Assembly (NCBI RefSeq): GCF_030812315.1
Contig: NZ_JAUSSM010000003.1
Span: forward strand, 248,001 to 312,000
Reading direction: 5' to 3'
DNA from: Arthrobacter oryzae
GTDB lineage: Bacteria > Actinomycetota > Actinomycetes > Actinomycetales > Micrococcaceae
Length of the DNA stretch: 64,000 nt
Made by a program: the position numbers and the translations under genes. Positions 43,139 through 51,136 of the stretch are shown piece after piece (the stretch's first letter is position 1; every line of letters starts with the position of its first letter). The notes under the pieces are model-generated. The model was not told where the DNA came from, did not search any database, and worked only from the letters and a program-made list of their open reading frames with translations.

Positions 43139-43816
43139 TCAGCGGACCACGGCCAGCGCGAATCCGTCCCAGCCCTTTGACCCGACGGTCTGCATGACCG
43201 TCCCGTCAAGGCGCGGGTCCTCCCCCATCATTTCCAGGGCGCTGATGATTCCCGGGGCATTGATCTCGTCCAGGGACGGATCGAGCAGCGCGCCCTCCCA
43301 CACCACGTTGTCCATCACGATGGCGGTGCCCGGCCGGCCCAGCCTGACGGCCCAGTCGAGGTACTGCGGGTTGTTTTCCTTGTCCGCATCGATGAACACA
43401 AAGTCGAAGGGTCCCCGGCCGTCATCGAGCAGCTGCGGAAGCGTGTCCAGCGCGGCGCCCACACGGATGTCCACTTTGCTCCCGATGCCCGCGGCGTCCA
43501 CGTTGGCGCGCGCCACCTGGGCATGCTTGGGGAGGTACTCACAGGTGACCAGCTCGCCGTCGTCGGGCAGTCCCTGGGCCATCCAGATGGTGCTGAAGCC
43601 GGCCAGCGTCCCGATCTCCAGGACCCGCCGGGCCCCTGACAGCTGCACCAGCAGCTTGAGCAGCTTCCCGGCGTTGGGCGCCACTTCGATGGGCGGCATC
43701 CCGGCCTCGACGGCGGACGCTACTGCCCGCTGGAGCGGGCTTCCGGGGCGGACCACGACGTCGGAAAGGTACTCCTCGACGGCCACCCACTGGGGTTCTG
43801 GCTTGTGCTCAATCAT
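43139..43816 (-). CDS. Class I SAM-dependent O-methyltransferase (catechol-type)
   Basis: 225 residues of methyltransferase family 3: VLEIGTLAGFSTIWMAQGLP (SAM motif I), VTCEYLPKHAQVARAN, FDFVFIDADKENNPQYLDWA (metal-binding DADK), IVMDNVVWEGALLDP. Likely a metal-dependent O-methyltransferase for catechol-like substrates. Its ATG is 6 bp after an AAGACT box, so the message may be leaderless. Confidence 0.85.
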   Translation of the reverse strand: MIEHKPEPQWVAVEEYLSDVVVRPGSPLQRAVASAVEAGMPPIEVAPNAGKLLKLLVQLSGARRVLEIGTLAGFSTIWMAQGLPDDGELVTCEYLPKHAQVARANVDAAGIGSKVDIRVGAALDTLPQLLDDGRGPFDFVFIDADKENNPQYLDWAVRLGRPGTAIVMDNVVWEGALLDPSLDEINAPGIISALEMMGEDPRLDGTVMQTVGSKGWDGFALAVVR

Positions 43817-43902
43817 GGGGCCAGTCTTGCAGTTGCCGCTCCTCCGTGGGAAGGGCCGGGAAACCCTCGGCCGCGCCTGCGCGGGAACGGTTGTTGGCTG
43901 TA

Positions 43903-44253
43903 CTAGCCCTGGACGCTGGTGATGGCGTTTTCCAGCCGCTCCACTTTGCCGGTGAGCTCGCCGGAATACCCCGGGCGGATGTCCGCCTTGATGACCAGCG
44001 AGACGCGGCTGCCGAAGCGGCCCACAGCCTCGGTGGCCTGTTTGACGACGGCGAACACCTCGTCCCACTCACCCTCGATGGTGGTGAACATGGAATCCGT
44101 GCGGTTCGGCAGGCCGGAGTCCCGGACGATTTTGACGGCGGCAGCAACGGCGTCGTGAACGGACGCGTCGGCGGACGCACCGCTGGCGGCGGCCGACTCC
44201 CCTGCCAGGTGCGGGGGCTGGCCGGAGGGTGCGACTGAGAATGCAAGCAACAT
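43903..44253 (-). CDS. MTH1187/YkoF-family thiamine-binding protein
   Basis: 116 residues with the ferredoxin-like fold of the MTH1187 family: MLLAFSVAPSG at the N terminus, HDAVAAAVKIVRDSGLPNRT, and FTTIEGEWDEVFAVVKQA. Relatives bind thiamine. No thiamine riboswitch is visible. CAGACT at 44260-44265 ends 6 bp before ATG 44253, suggesting a leaderless transcript; the TetR gene is divergent. Confidence 0.8.
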   Translation of the reverse strand: MLLAFSVAPSGQPPHLAGESAAASGASADASVHDAVAAAVKIVRDSGLPNRTDSMFTTIEGEWDEVFAVVKQATEAVGRFGSRVSLVIKADIRPGYSGELTGKVERLENAITSVQG

Positions 44254-44259
44254 GGACCC

Positions 44260-44265
44260 AGTCTG
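44260..44265 (-). promoter_or_regulatory. -10 box of a leaderless thiamine-binding-protein transcript
   Basis: CAGACT on the minus strand, 6 bp before the ATG and without a ribosome site. Confidence 0.45.
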
Positions 44266-44353
44266 CCACAGCGGATTTCGTCGATACATTCGTCATATAC
44301 GGGTACATTCGCCGCTACCAATCAGTAACCCGGGCGCTCAGCCGCCGCGTTGC

Positions 44354-44359
44354 TAACCT
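44354..44359 (+). promoter_or_regulatory. -10 box of a leaderless TetR transcript
   Basis: TAACCT ends 6 bp before ATG 44366; no Shine-Dalgarno sequence. Confidence 0.5.
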
Positions 44360-44365
44360 TGAAAA

Positions 44366-45001
44366 ATGAACCTCGCAGTGGAACGCAAGCCCCTCCGTGC
44401 GGATGCTGCGCGCAACGTGGACAAGATCATCACCGCGGCCCGCAAGTGCTTCCGTGAGTACGGCCCGGAAGTGCCGCTGCAGACCATCGCCGTCACGGCA
44501 GGTGTTGGACCCGCCACCCTCTTCCGTAACTTCGCGGACAAGGAGCAGCTGGTACTCGCCGCTCTCAACCGCCAGCTGCGCCTGCAGGTGGACCCCGTGA
44601 TCGACGACGCGTTGGCCGGACCCGATGCGGCCGCCGGGCTGTTCCGCGTATTCGATGCGCTGATGGCGGCCGCCAGCGAGGATGCCAACCTGCTCGGAGC
44701 GGTGGCCGGCCGCCGCGGCCTGCTGACAGGAATCACCGGCAGCCTCTTTGAGTCCGTCGCCGTCCTGCTGGGCCGCGGCCAGGGTCAGGGGACCCTGCGG
44801 ACCGACATCTCCATGACCGACGTGATCCGCCTGCTGGCCATGCTGATTGGCGTGGTGGACACCATGGAGCCCGGGTCGGACGCCTGGCGGCGGCCCGTGG
44901 CACTCGTGGAGGATGCCATCCGCGCCGAGCGGCCGCACCGGCCGCTGCCTCCCCAGTCGCCGCTGCCCGGAACGGCATTCGATTCAGTCCTCCTGCCCTG
45001 A
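44366..45001 (+). CDS. TetR/AcrR-family transcriptional regulator
   Basis: 211 residues. N-terminal HTH (about 18-65: IITAARKCFREYGPEVPLQT, GVGPATLFRNFADKEQL) and an all-helical ligand domain with the C-terminal TetR_C-like segment. The mRNA is probably leaderless. It is divergent from the thiamine-binding gene and its end overlaps a convergent small gene by 18 bp. Targets unknown. Confidence 0.85.
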   Translation: MNLAVERKPLRADAARNVDKIITAARKCFREYGPEVPLQTIAVTAGVGPATLFRNFADKEQLVLAALNRQLRLQVDPVIDDALAGPDAAAGLFRVFDALMAAASEDANLLGAVAGRRGLLTGITGSLFESVAVLLGRGQGQGTLRTDISMTDVIRLLAMLIGVVDTMEPGSDAWRRPVALVEDAIRAERPHRPLPPQSPLPGTAFDSVLLP

Positions 45002-45322
45002 TTCATCCTCCGGCCGGTCCGTGTCTTCGTGCAGCCAGTCTTCATGCAGCCGGCCGGCGTCTTCTGAGCCTCGGCTGTAAGGCGCCCTGCCGTCCGGCGC
45101 GCTGAGCTCGTCCAGCCGCTCATTCAGGGCGTGGGCCAGGATATCCCTCTGCAGGGCCGGCAGCGCGATGGCACCGTGGATGTAGGCCTCAACTTCGAAC
45201 TGTCCAGCGATGCCGCCGATGCTGAAATACCTCAGCCACAGTTCTTCAATGCCCAAGTCGGCATTCCGGAGCATCTCTTCGAAGCGAAGCCGCTGCTCAT
45301 CCTCGTCCTTGCCCAGGGCCAA
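44984..45322 (-). CDS. Small hypothetical protein, 112 aa
   Basis: 112 residues starting at TTG 45322, 13 bp after the GAF-ANTAR stop, so probably cotranscribed with it. The conserved-looking core EELWLRYFSIGGIAGQFEVE and AYIHGAIALPALQRDILAHA reads as helical; the C-terminal ~35 residues are acidic. I do not recognise a family. Its size and position suggest an accessory to the ANTAR regulator. Confidence 0.65.
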   Translation of the reverse strand: MALGKDEDEQRLRFEEMLRNADLGIEELWLRYFSIGGIAGQFEVEAYIHGAIALPALQRDILAHALNERLDELSAPDGRAPYSRGSEDAGRLHEDWLHEDTDRPEDESGQED

Positions 45323-45335
45323 AGCGCACCCCCGC

Positions 45336-46055
45336 TCACCGGGGTGGCTGGGTGGAGGACACCAGCTCTGCGGAGACGTCGCGCAGCGACTTCCTTGCCC
45401 GCCGTGACTCCATCAGGAGGTCCTGCATGGCTGTGTCCTCATCCAGGCCGTGCCGGGCCATCAGGATTCCCTTGGCCACGGCGATGATTTCGCGGTGCGC
45501 CAGGGCATCCCGAAGGTCCTCGCTGAGGGTCCGGGCACTTTCGCGGGCCTGCACGTTGATCAGGAATATGGTGGCCTGGGCCGCGAAGAGCTCCAGCAGG
45601 CGCACTGTGCTGCGGTCGAAGCTGTCCTCATGGCGGGCATAGAGCTTCACGGCGCCCAGGGTGGAGTCGCCTGCGAGCAGCGGCGCGCTAACGGAGGAGC
45701 GGAGCCCCAGTTCGGCGGCAGCTCGTGCCCACTCGGGCCAGCGATGATCGTTCGCGGCGTCATTGATTAGCACCGGTTCACCACTTGCCCAGGCCAGCAG
45801 GCATGGCCCTTGGCCAAGCTCGTACTGGCTTGCGTCGGCAAGCTCGACCAACGGGTTCGAGGCACCTGCCGTGTGCTTTCGGCCGTCCGTGTCGATCAGC
45901 GTGACGCCGGCCCCCGCCGCGCCCGGCACGGCCATCTCCGCGGCGGCGGTAATCAGTTCGAGGGCCCTGGACACTGTCTCGTCCGTCAGCAGGAGCTCGG
46001 ATGCCCGGGCAAAAACGGCGGCCAGCTCATCCGCCAAGGGAAGTTTCACCGCCAT
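45336..46055 (-). CDS. GAF-ANTAR RNA-binding regulator
   Basis: 239 residues: GAF domain (about 15-160: YELGQGPCLLAWASGEPVLI, SSVSAPLLAGDSTLGAVKLY) and ANTAR domain (about 170-230: DALAHREIIAVAKGILMARH then GLDEDTAMQDLLMESRR). A likely RNA-binding antiterminator controlled by a ligand of the GAF domain. An AT-rich element (46107-46121) lies about 55 bp upstream. A second, broken GAF-ANTAR gene follows directly upstream on the same strand. Confidence 0.85.
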   Translation of the reverse strand: MAVKLPLADELAAVFARASELLLTDETVSRALELITAAAEMAVPGAAGAGVTLIDTDGRKHTAGASNPLVELADASQYELGQGPCLLAWASGEPVLINDAANDHRWPEWARAAAELGLRSSVSAPLLAGDSTLGAVKLYARHEDSFDRSTVRLLELFAAQATIFLINVQARESARTLSEDLRDALAHREIIAVAKGILMARHGLDEDTAMQDLLMESRRARKSLRDVSAELVSSTQPPR

Positions 46056-46133
46056 GCCTGCACCGGTTCCACTGCTATTGCCGCCCTTCGCGCGTCGACT
46101 GGACCTCTAATAAGCATATCCGCAGGGACGTGG

Positions 46134-46696
46134 TCAGCCGTCGAAGTGGGTCGTGCCCGATGTCGTTTCGAAGTTGCGCAGCAGCTCCTCGGCCACCACG
46201 CGGAGCTTGACGTTGCGGTGGCTGGAGACCTTGTTCAGGATGGAGAATGCCTCGGCCTGCGAGCAGCGGCTCTGGCCCATCACGATGCCCGAGGCGAGAT
46301 TGATGCCCGTGCGGGATTTCATGGCTTCGAAGCCAGGATGCTGAACCGCCGGGCCCTGGTGACTGCCCGGCTGTACCGCGGCCAGCGGGTGTCGCTCCTG
46401 GTATCCGGGACGGACACGGTTTGTCCAGAGTCCAGGGCGGCCAGGGACGGGCTTCGGCCGGTGGCCTTCTGGATTTCGTCGAGAAGCCTCGTCCCCGGTC
46501 CGCTGCCCGCGGCCGTCAGGGTCCGCCGGTCCCGCATCAGCGTTACTGTGCACAGCTGGGGCAGCCCGGTGGCTTTCCCGATGAATGCGGCAGAGAATAC
46601 GGCCAGCTCGTGGAGGAACCCGGGAACATCGGCGCTGTCCAGGACCAAGTCCTGCAGCCGTTCGGCCAGGTAGGGCCTCAGCCGGACGCCGCTCAT
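46134..46696 (-). pseudogene. GAF-ANTAR regulator broken by an internal deletion
   Basis: From ATG 46696 a GAF domain reads normally through QKATGRSPSLAALDSGQTVS and RWPRYSRAVTRARRFSILA, then hits a stop after SKP (near 46319). The ANTAR domain continues in another frame: AMKSRTGINLASGIVMGQSR, NVKLRVVAEELLRNFE. Compared with the intact paralogues, about 60-70 residues of the GAF C terminus are missing at the junction. A deletion whose length is not a multiple of three therefore removed them and shifted the frame. The truncated GAF alone could still be made. Confidence 0.75.
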
Positions 46697-46709
46697 GACC
46701 CTGGACCCG

Positions 46710-47027
46710 CTATTCGGCTTGCTTCTCCCGGGGCTCCGGCCCGGTGTCCCGGGCAGGAGGAGACTCTCTGTCGGAATCTTCGTCGCTAGTGGTGCCGCCG
46801 TGTGATTCGTCTTTGGCGGCCGATTCCTTCAGGTGTGCCTGCACATGGGCCTCGTGCAGTTGATCGGCTTCCTGCAGGTGTTGCTGGAGCTTTTCCTCGG
46901 CGTCCCTGCGGCGACGGGACACCTCCCGCATTTCACGGGTGGATTCGGACCCGGCCGAGGGGACATATGGCCTTGTTTGAGGGTCTTTGTTGGCAGCAGG
47001 AACGGCGGGCGCTTGTTCTTCGCTCAT
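46710..47027 (-). CDS. Charged, coiled-coil-like hypothetical protein
   Basis: 105 residues, extremely hydrophilic. The centre (REVSRRRRDAEEKLQQHLQE then ADQLHEAHVQAHLKE) should form a coiled coil; the C-terminal third is Asp/Glu/Pro-rich and probably disordered. No known domain. It lies 13 bp upstream of the broken GAF-ANTAR gene and may be cotranscribed with it. Confidence 0.6.
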   Translation of the reverse strand: MSEEQAPAVPAANKDPQTRPYVPSAGSESTREMREVSRRRRDAEEKLQQHLQEADQLHEAHVQAHLKESAAKDESHGGTTSDEDSDRESPPARDTGPEPREKQAE

Positions 47028-47092
47028 GTTCGAATACTTTCACAGCAGGATCAAGGCGGCTAGGGCCTAATGGCCGTCGCCACCTTTCCGGC

Positions 47093-47404
47093 CTAGCTCC
47101 AGCCCAGCAGCCGCAGCCCGGCCGCCGCTCCCGCCCCGGCCAGGACCACCACCAGGAAGGGCGCCCTGAGCCACAGCGCGATTCCCGCCGCGGCCAGGGC
47201 GCCCATCCGGGCGTCGAAGGCCAGCGTCTGGCCGGATGCCACTGCGTTCACAATGGTGAGCGAGGCCAGCAGGCCGATGGTCATGGTCCCCGCGATCCGG
47301 GACATCCGCGGGTGGCGAAGCAGGCTCGCCGGGACCAAATAGCCCAGGAGTTTCCAGGCGTAGCCAAGAAGGCAGGCAAGCAGCAGCCACACCCAAAGAT
47401 TCAC
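47093..47404 (-). CDS. azlD: AzlD-family branched-chain amino acid transport subunit
   Basis: 103 residues, three or four short helices, with the AzlD pattern LLGYLVPASLLRHPRMSRIAG. AzlD works with AzlC in exporting branched-chain amino acids and analogues. It overlaps azlC by 4 bp. Confidence 0.85.
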   Translation of the reverse strand: MNLWVWLLLACLLGYAWKLLGYLVPASLLRHPRMSRIAGTMTIGLLASLTIVNAVASGQTLAFDARMGALAAAGIALWLRAPFLVVVLAGAGAAAGLRLLGWS

Positions 47405-48195
47405 TTTGCGTCACCCCCCGAATGGGGATGACTGCGATGGGGATGACTGCGATGCGGGTGACGGTGGGGATCACTGCCCGGGTGATGGTGCTCGGCGTAG
47501 GGGTCCATATCGGGTTCCAGGCCTTCGTCGCTGCGGCCGTGGCTGAACCAGCCGATCACGGCAGCCACGACCGCCGCGATCAGGATGGGAACCCCTCCGG
47601 GCACGAACGGTACGGCCAGGACGGTGGCAAGGGCACACACCACGGCGATGGCCACCGGCTCGCGGCCTTTGAGCCGCGGCCACAGCAGGCCGAGGAAGGC
47701 AGCAACCGCGGCGCCGTCGAGCCCCCACTGCTTGGGGTCCCCCAAAGCGCTGCCTGCAAGCGCACCCACTGCAGTGAACACGTTCCAGAGCACGAAGATG
47801 CCGACGCCCGCGGTCCAGAACCCCCGCCTCTGCTCGTCGGGATCGGTCTGCCCGGTGCTGGTGGCGGTTGATTCGTCGATGGTGACGTGGGCGGCAGCGA
47901 ACTTTCGCCACCCGCGCGGCTGCAGCAGCGCGTTGAGCTGCATGCCGTAGATACCGTTGCGCATGCCCAGGAGCGTGGCCGCGCCCATGGCAGCGACGCC
48001 GGAGCCGCCGCCGGCCACCACGCCGATGAACGCGAACTGCGAACCGCCGCTGAAGAGGAGCAGGCTCAGCGCCATGGTCTGCCAGAAATCAAGGCCGGAC
48101 GTGACGCCGAGCGCCCCGAAGGAAATCCCGTACAGCCCTGTGGCGATGCTGATGGAAAGCCCGACGCGCACGGCTGGGGACTGAAGCAGTTTCAT
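47401..48195 (-). CDS. azlC: AzlC-family transporter with His-rich tail
   Basis: 264 residues with about seven helices. AzlC motifs: GISFGALGVTSGLDFWQTMA, FSGGSQFAFIGV, GMRNGIYGMQL, THVTIDES-like AAHVTIDESTA. After the last helix (about residue 222) the cytoplasmic or external tail is His-rich: HHHPGSDPHRHPHRSHPHR, roughly residues 240-258. Such a tail is not part of the family core and could bind divalent metals. Its start overlaps the DoxX-type gene by 4 bp. Confidence 0.85.
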   Translation of the reverse strand: MKLLQSPAVRVGLSISIATGLYGISFGALGVTSGLDFWQTMALSLLLFSGGSQFAFIGVVAGGGSGVAAMGAATLLGMRNGIYGMQLNALLQPRGWRKFAAAHVTIDESTATSTGQTDPDEQRRGFWTAGVGIFVLWNVFTAVGALAGSALGDPKQWGLDGAAVAAFLGLLWPRLKGREPVAIAVVCALATVLAVPFVPGGVPILIAAVVAAVIGWFSHGRSDEGLEPDMDPYAEHHHPGSDPHRHPHRSHPHRSHPHSGGDAK

Positions 48196-48728
48196 GGCCA
48201 CAGGCCGGCCCCACATCCGGCGGCAGGCCGCCGAAGGCCAGGCTTCCGCAGCGCAGGCTTCCGCAGCGCAGGCTTCCGCAGGGCAGGCTGCCGCAGGCTC
48301 CAGGCCCAGAGGATCAGCGGGGCCTGCAGCGGCAGCCGCGCGGTGTGCACCTTCCGTTGCCCGTGCGTCCCGGCCGGGCCGTAGGCCCGGCGCAGGGCAT
48401 CGGCATGCCCGGCCAGGAAGACCGTAAACATGGCGGTGACGCCCGCCGCGGCGGCCTTGCGGGTGGCCGGGATCAGGAGTCCGACGGCGGCGCCCGCCTC
48501 AAGCAGGCCGCTGAGCGCCACCCATTCATCGCGGGTCATCACGGCGAACGGGCCGTTGGGCCGGTCGCCGGAGTCGTCGCGGCACAGGAAATCGGGAACC
48601 ACCTGGTGGAAGAACGCGGGGTCGCGGAAGTGCTTCATGGCGCTCGTCAGCAGGAGTGCGCTCATGGCAGCCGCGGAGAGGGTCTGGGTGGCCCGGCCGG
48701 ACCAGGTGAATGGCATGGATCCATGCAA
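48192..48728 (-). CDS. DoxX-like membrane protein with C-terminal repeats
   Basis: 178 residues. Four hydrophobic segments between about 10 and 140, with LLTSAMKHFRDPAFFHQVVP and VALSGLLEAGAAVGLLIP, resemble the DoxX/SURF4 group. The C-terminal ~30 residues are basic pentapeptide repeats (ALRKP) created by 15-bp DNA repeats. Two ATGs (48728 and 48716) are possible; neither has a clear ribosome site. It is coupled to azlC. Confidence 0.7.
   Translation of the reverse strand: MHGSMPFTWSGRATQTLSAAAMSALLLTSAMKHFRDPAFFHQVVPDFLCRDDSGDRPNGPFAVMTRDEWVALSGLLEAGAAVGLLIPATRKAAAAGVTAMFTVFLAGHADALRRAYGPAGTHGQRKVHTARLPLQAPLILWAWSLRQPALRKPALRKPALRKPGLRRPAAGCGAGLWP
48241..48300. repeat. Four 15-bp in-frame tandem repeats
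   Basis: Units at 48241, 48256, 48271 and 48286 (consensus GGCTTCCGCAGCGCA on the plus strand); the first two are identical. They encode the ALRKP repeats at the end of the DoxX-like protein, ending about 45 bp before the azlC start. Confidence 0.85.
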
Positions 48729-48761
48729 CCACAGCCACGGACGCCCCGGGTAACCGCCGGT

Positions 48762-49661
48762 TCAGCTGACGGGGTGGCTGCTTTCCGAGAGCTGGGCCAG
48801 CACCTGTGCCGGCCGGTTGGTGGTGATTTCGTGGATCCCCAGTTCCTGGCACAGCTGCACATCCCGTTCCGAGTCCACGGTCCACACCCTGAACCTGCGG
48901 CCGGAGTCCATCCACCGCCGGACGGCCCGGGCGTGCTGGCGGACATAGTCGATGCCCGGGCCGGCCAGCCTGACCTCGCAGTCGTTCAGGATCCGTTCTC
49001 CTTCCACCTGTGCGGCCCGCATAACGTTCGCCACGGCCCCGCCCGTGATGATTCCCAGGCCAAGTTCCTCACGGACTTCGTCCACGGTGATGTCGTCCAC
49101 CAGCTGGCAGATGAACTCGGAAGGGACGGTAGCAAGCAGGTGCCTCACTGCGTCGGGGCTGAAGCTCATGAAGGTGACAGTGACGTTGTCCACCTTCGAG
49201 GTCCGTGCATCCCAGCCTTCCGAGGCCAGCACCTCGAGCACCCGGTCCTCCAGCTGCAGCAGGTAGGGGCTCGGGTGCTTGAGTTCAATGGCGAGCCCGA
49301 TTTCGCGGCCCGCTGCCCGGAGGATGTCCAGCAGTTCCGGCAGCGTCAGCAGCTGGTCGGACTTCCCGCCGTACTCGAGCGGAATCCGGGCGCCCTTCCA
49401 CGAGGAAAAATCCAGCAGCCGCAGCTCATTGAGGGTCCGGTCGGCCACGGGACCGGTGCCGTCCGAGGTGCGGTCCAGGTTCGCGTCGTGCAGCAGGACA
49501 ACATGCTGGTCCCGGCTGAGGTGGACATCGCATTCCACGCCGTCGGCGCCCTCGGCAATGGCACGGAGGTAAGCGGCCCGGGTGTGCTCCGCGAACGCGG
49601 CACTGGAACCGCGGTGGGCGTAGACCAGCGGCCGGGTGGAAGCGGACTCGTCGGTAGTCAT
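48762..49661 (-). CDS. Glycerophosphodiester phosphodiesterase
   Basis: 299 residues, GDPD TIM-barrel. YAHRGSSAAFAEHTRAAY (catalytic His-Arg), GADGVECDVHLSRDQHVVLLHD (metal-binding Glu/Asp and second catalytic His), and late RVWTVDSERDVQ and ITTNRPAQV. It hydrolyses glycerophosphodiesters to glycerol 3-phosphate and an alcohol. No signal peptide, so cytoplasmic. A leaderless promoter is likely. Confidence 0.9.
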   Translation of the reverse strand: MTTDESASTRPLVYAHRGSSAAFAEHTRAAYLRAIAEGADGVECDVHLSRDQHVVLLHDANLDRTSDGTGPVADRTLNELRLLDFSSWKGARIPLEYGGKSDQLLTLPELLDILRAAGREIGLAIELKHPSPYLLQLEDRVLEVLASEGWDARTSKVDNVTVTFMSFSPDAVRHLLATVPSEFICQLVDDITVDEVREELGLGIITGGAVANVMRAAQVEGERILNDCEVRLAGPGIDYVRQHARAVRRWMDSGRRFRVWTVDSERDVQLCQELGIHEITTNRPAQVLAQLSESSHPVS

Positions 49662-49667
49662 GGTGAC

Positions 49668-49673
49668 ACGTTA
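49668..49673 (-). promoter_or_regulatory. -10 box of a leaderless phosphodiesterase transcript
   Basis: TAACGT on the minus strand, ending 6 bp before ATG 49661. Confidence 0.45.
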
Positions 49674-49699
49674 GCGGACACCCGCCACGGATGCGGGGC

Positions 49700-49705
49700 T
49701 AGGCT
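49700..49705 (+). promoter_or_regulatory. -10 box of a leaderless DUF445 transcript
   Basis: TAGGCT ends 6 bp before ATG 49712. The two divergent start codons here are only 50 bp apart, so the promoters must overlap back to back. Confidence 0.5.
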
Positions 49706-49711
49706 GGGCAC

Positions 49712-51052
49712 ATGCAGGTGAATAGTGAACAAACCACCCGTCCCGCTGCAACGCGCCCGCCGCATGCCGGCTCACCCGCTACCGGTGCCGCCGTCGTCGA
49801 TCCCGGGCTGGGCGGTGATGCCGAAAAAGCCGCCGCGCTGCGCAAGATGAAACTCCTGGCGCTGGGACTGCTGATCGTCATGGCGGTGATTTTCGTCTTC
49901 GCGTTCGCCCTGCAGAAGCAGTACCCGTGGCTGCAGTACGTGCGGGCTGCGGCGGAAGGCGGCATGGTGGGCGCCCTCGCGGACTGGTTCGCCGTGACAG
50001 CCCTGTTCAAGTACCCCATGGGCATCAAGATCCCGCACACAGCCATCATTCCGCGCCGCAAGGACCAGATCGGCGCGTCGCTGGGCGAGTTCGTGGAGAC
50101 CAATTTCCTGTCCGAACAGGTGGTCCAGGAAAAGCTCGCCTCCGTGGACATCGCACGGAAGGTGGGCGCCTGGCTGTCCGGTCCCGGCGGCCCCGAGCGG
50201 GTGGCCAAGGAAGGTGCCGCCGTGATCCGCGGCGCGTTCAAGGTGTTGAACGACGACGACGTCCAGGCAGTGATCGAGAGCATGGTCCGCAAGCACCTGC
50301 TCGCTCCGCCGTGGGGACCGCCGGTGGGCCGGCTCGCCGAGCGGATCTTCGCCGACGGGCACCACCACACTCTGGTGGACCTGCTGGTGGACCGGACGGT
50401 TGACTGGGTCAGGGACAACCACGAGACAGTGAGCAGGCTGGTCTCGGACCGCTCCCCGCAGTGGGTCCCGCAGTTCGTGGACGGGCTGGTGGGAGACAAG
50501 GTCTACGTGGAGATCCTCAAGTTCACCAAGGCGGTGCAGGCCGATCCGCAGCACCAGGTCCGGCAATCCATCGACAAATACCTGACCGATCTGGCCCAGG
50601 ACCTGCAGCACGACCCCGTGATGATCGCCCGGGCCGAGGGCATCAAGGCGCAGGTGCTGGGCGACCCCGAGGTGCGCGAACTGGCATCCCGCACCTGGGG
50701 CACCATCAAGGCGGCACTGCTCAGCGCCGTCGACGATCCGCACAGCGAACTGACCATCAAGTTCAAGGCTGCCGTGCACGACTTCGGCACCCGGCTCGTC
50801 GTGGACCCCGAACTGGCGGGCAAGGTCAACGCGTGGATCGGCGACGCTGCCGGCTACCTCGTGAAGACCTACCGTTCGGACATCGCCGGCGTCATCACGG
50901 AGACCGTGGCGCGCTGGGATGCCGAGGAGACCTCACGGAAGATTGAGCTGCAGGTGGGCAAGGACCTGCAGTTCATCCGGATCAACGGCACGGTGGTGGG
51001 CGCCCTGGCCGGCCTGGCCATTTTCGCGGTGGCGCACCTGGTCTTCGGCTAA
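49712..51052 (+). CDS. DUF445 family membrane-anchored protein
   Basis: 446 residues. A helix at about 45-68 and a short one in AAAEGGMVGALADWFAVTALF near the N terminus, a long soluble helical region, and a C-terminal membrane helix (GTVVGALAGLAIFAVAHLVF). The ALADWFAVTALF segment is the DUF445 hallmark. Function unknown. A 24-bp perfect hairpin follows. Confidence 0.85.
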   Translation: MQVNSEQTTRPAATRPPHAGSPATGAAVVDPGLGGDAEKAAALRKMKLLALGLLIVMAVIFVFAFALQKQYPWLQYVRAAAEGGMVGALADWFAVTALFKYPMGIKIPHTAIIPRRKDQIGASLGEFVETNFLSEQVVQEKLASVDIARKVGAWLSGPGGPERVAKEGAAVIRGAFKVLNDDDVQAVIESMVRKHLLAPPWGPPVGRLAERIFADGHHHTLVDLLVDRTVDWVRDNHETVSRLVSDRSPQWVPQFVDGLVGDKVYVEILKFTKAVQADPQHQVRQSIDKYLTDLAQDLQHDPVMIARAEGIKAQVLGDPEVRELASRTWGTIKAALLSAVDDPHSELTIKFKAAVHDFGTRLVVDPELAGKVNAWIGDAAGYLVKTYRSDIAGVITETVARWDAEETSRKIELQVGKDLQFIRINGTVVGALAGLAIFAVAHLVFG

Positions 51053-51058
51053 CCACCC

Positions 51059-51115
51059 AGCGCGAACGGACACTTGAGGCCCGGCAACGAAGGGCCTCAA
51101 GTGTCCGTTCGCGCT
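51059..51115. terminator. 24-bp perfect palindrome between convergent genes
   Basis: Arms 51059-51082 and 51092-51115 are exact reverse complements around a 9-nt loop. Lying between the convergent DUF445 and pxpA genes, it can act as a bidirectional terminator, but its length exceeds a usual terminator. The arm contains GAACGGACACTTGAGGCC. Confidence 0.75.
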
Positions 51116-51136
51116 TAAGGGCTGCGTGGCTGGGGG

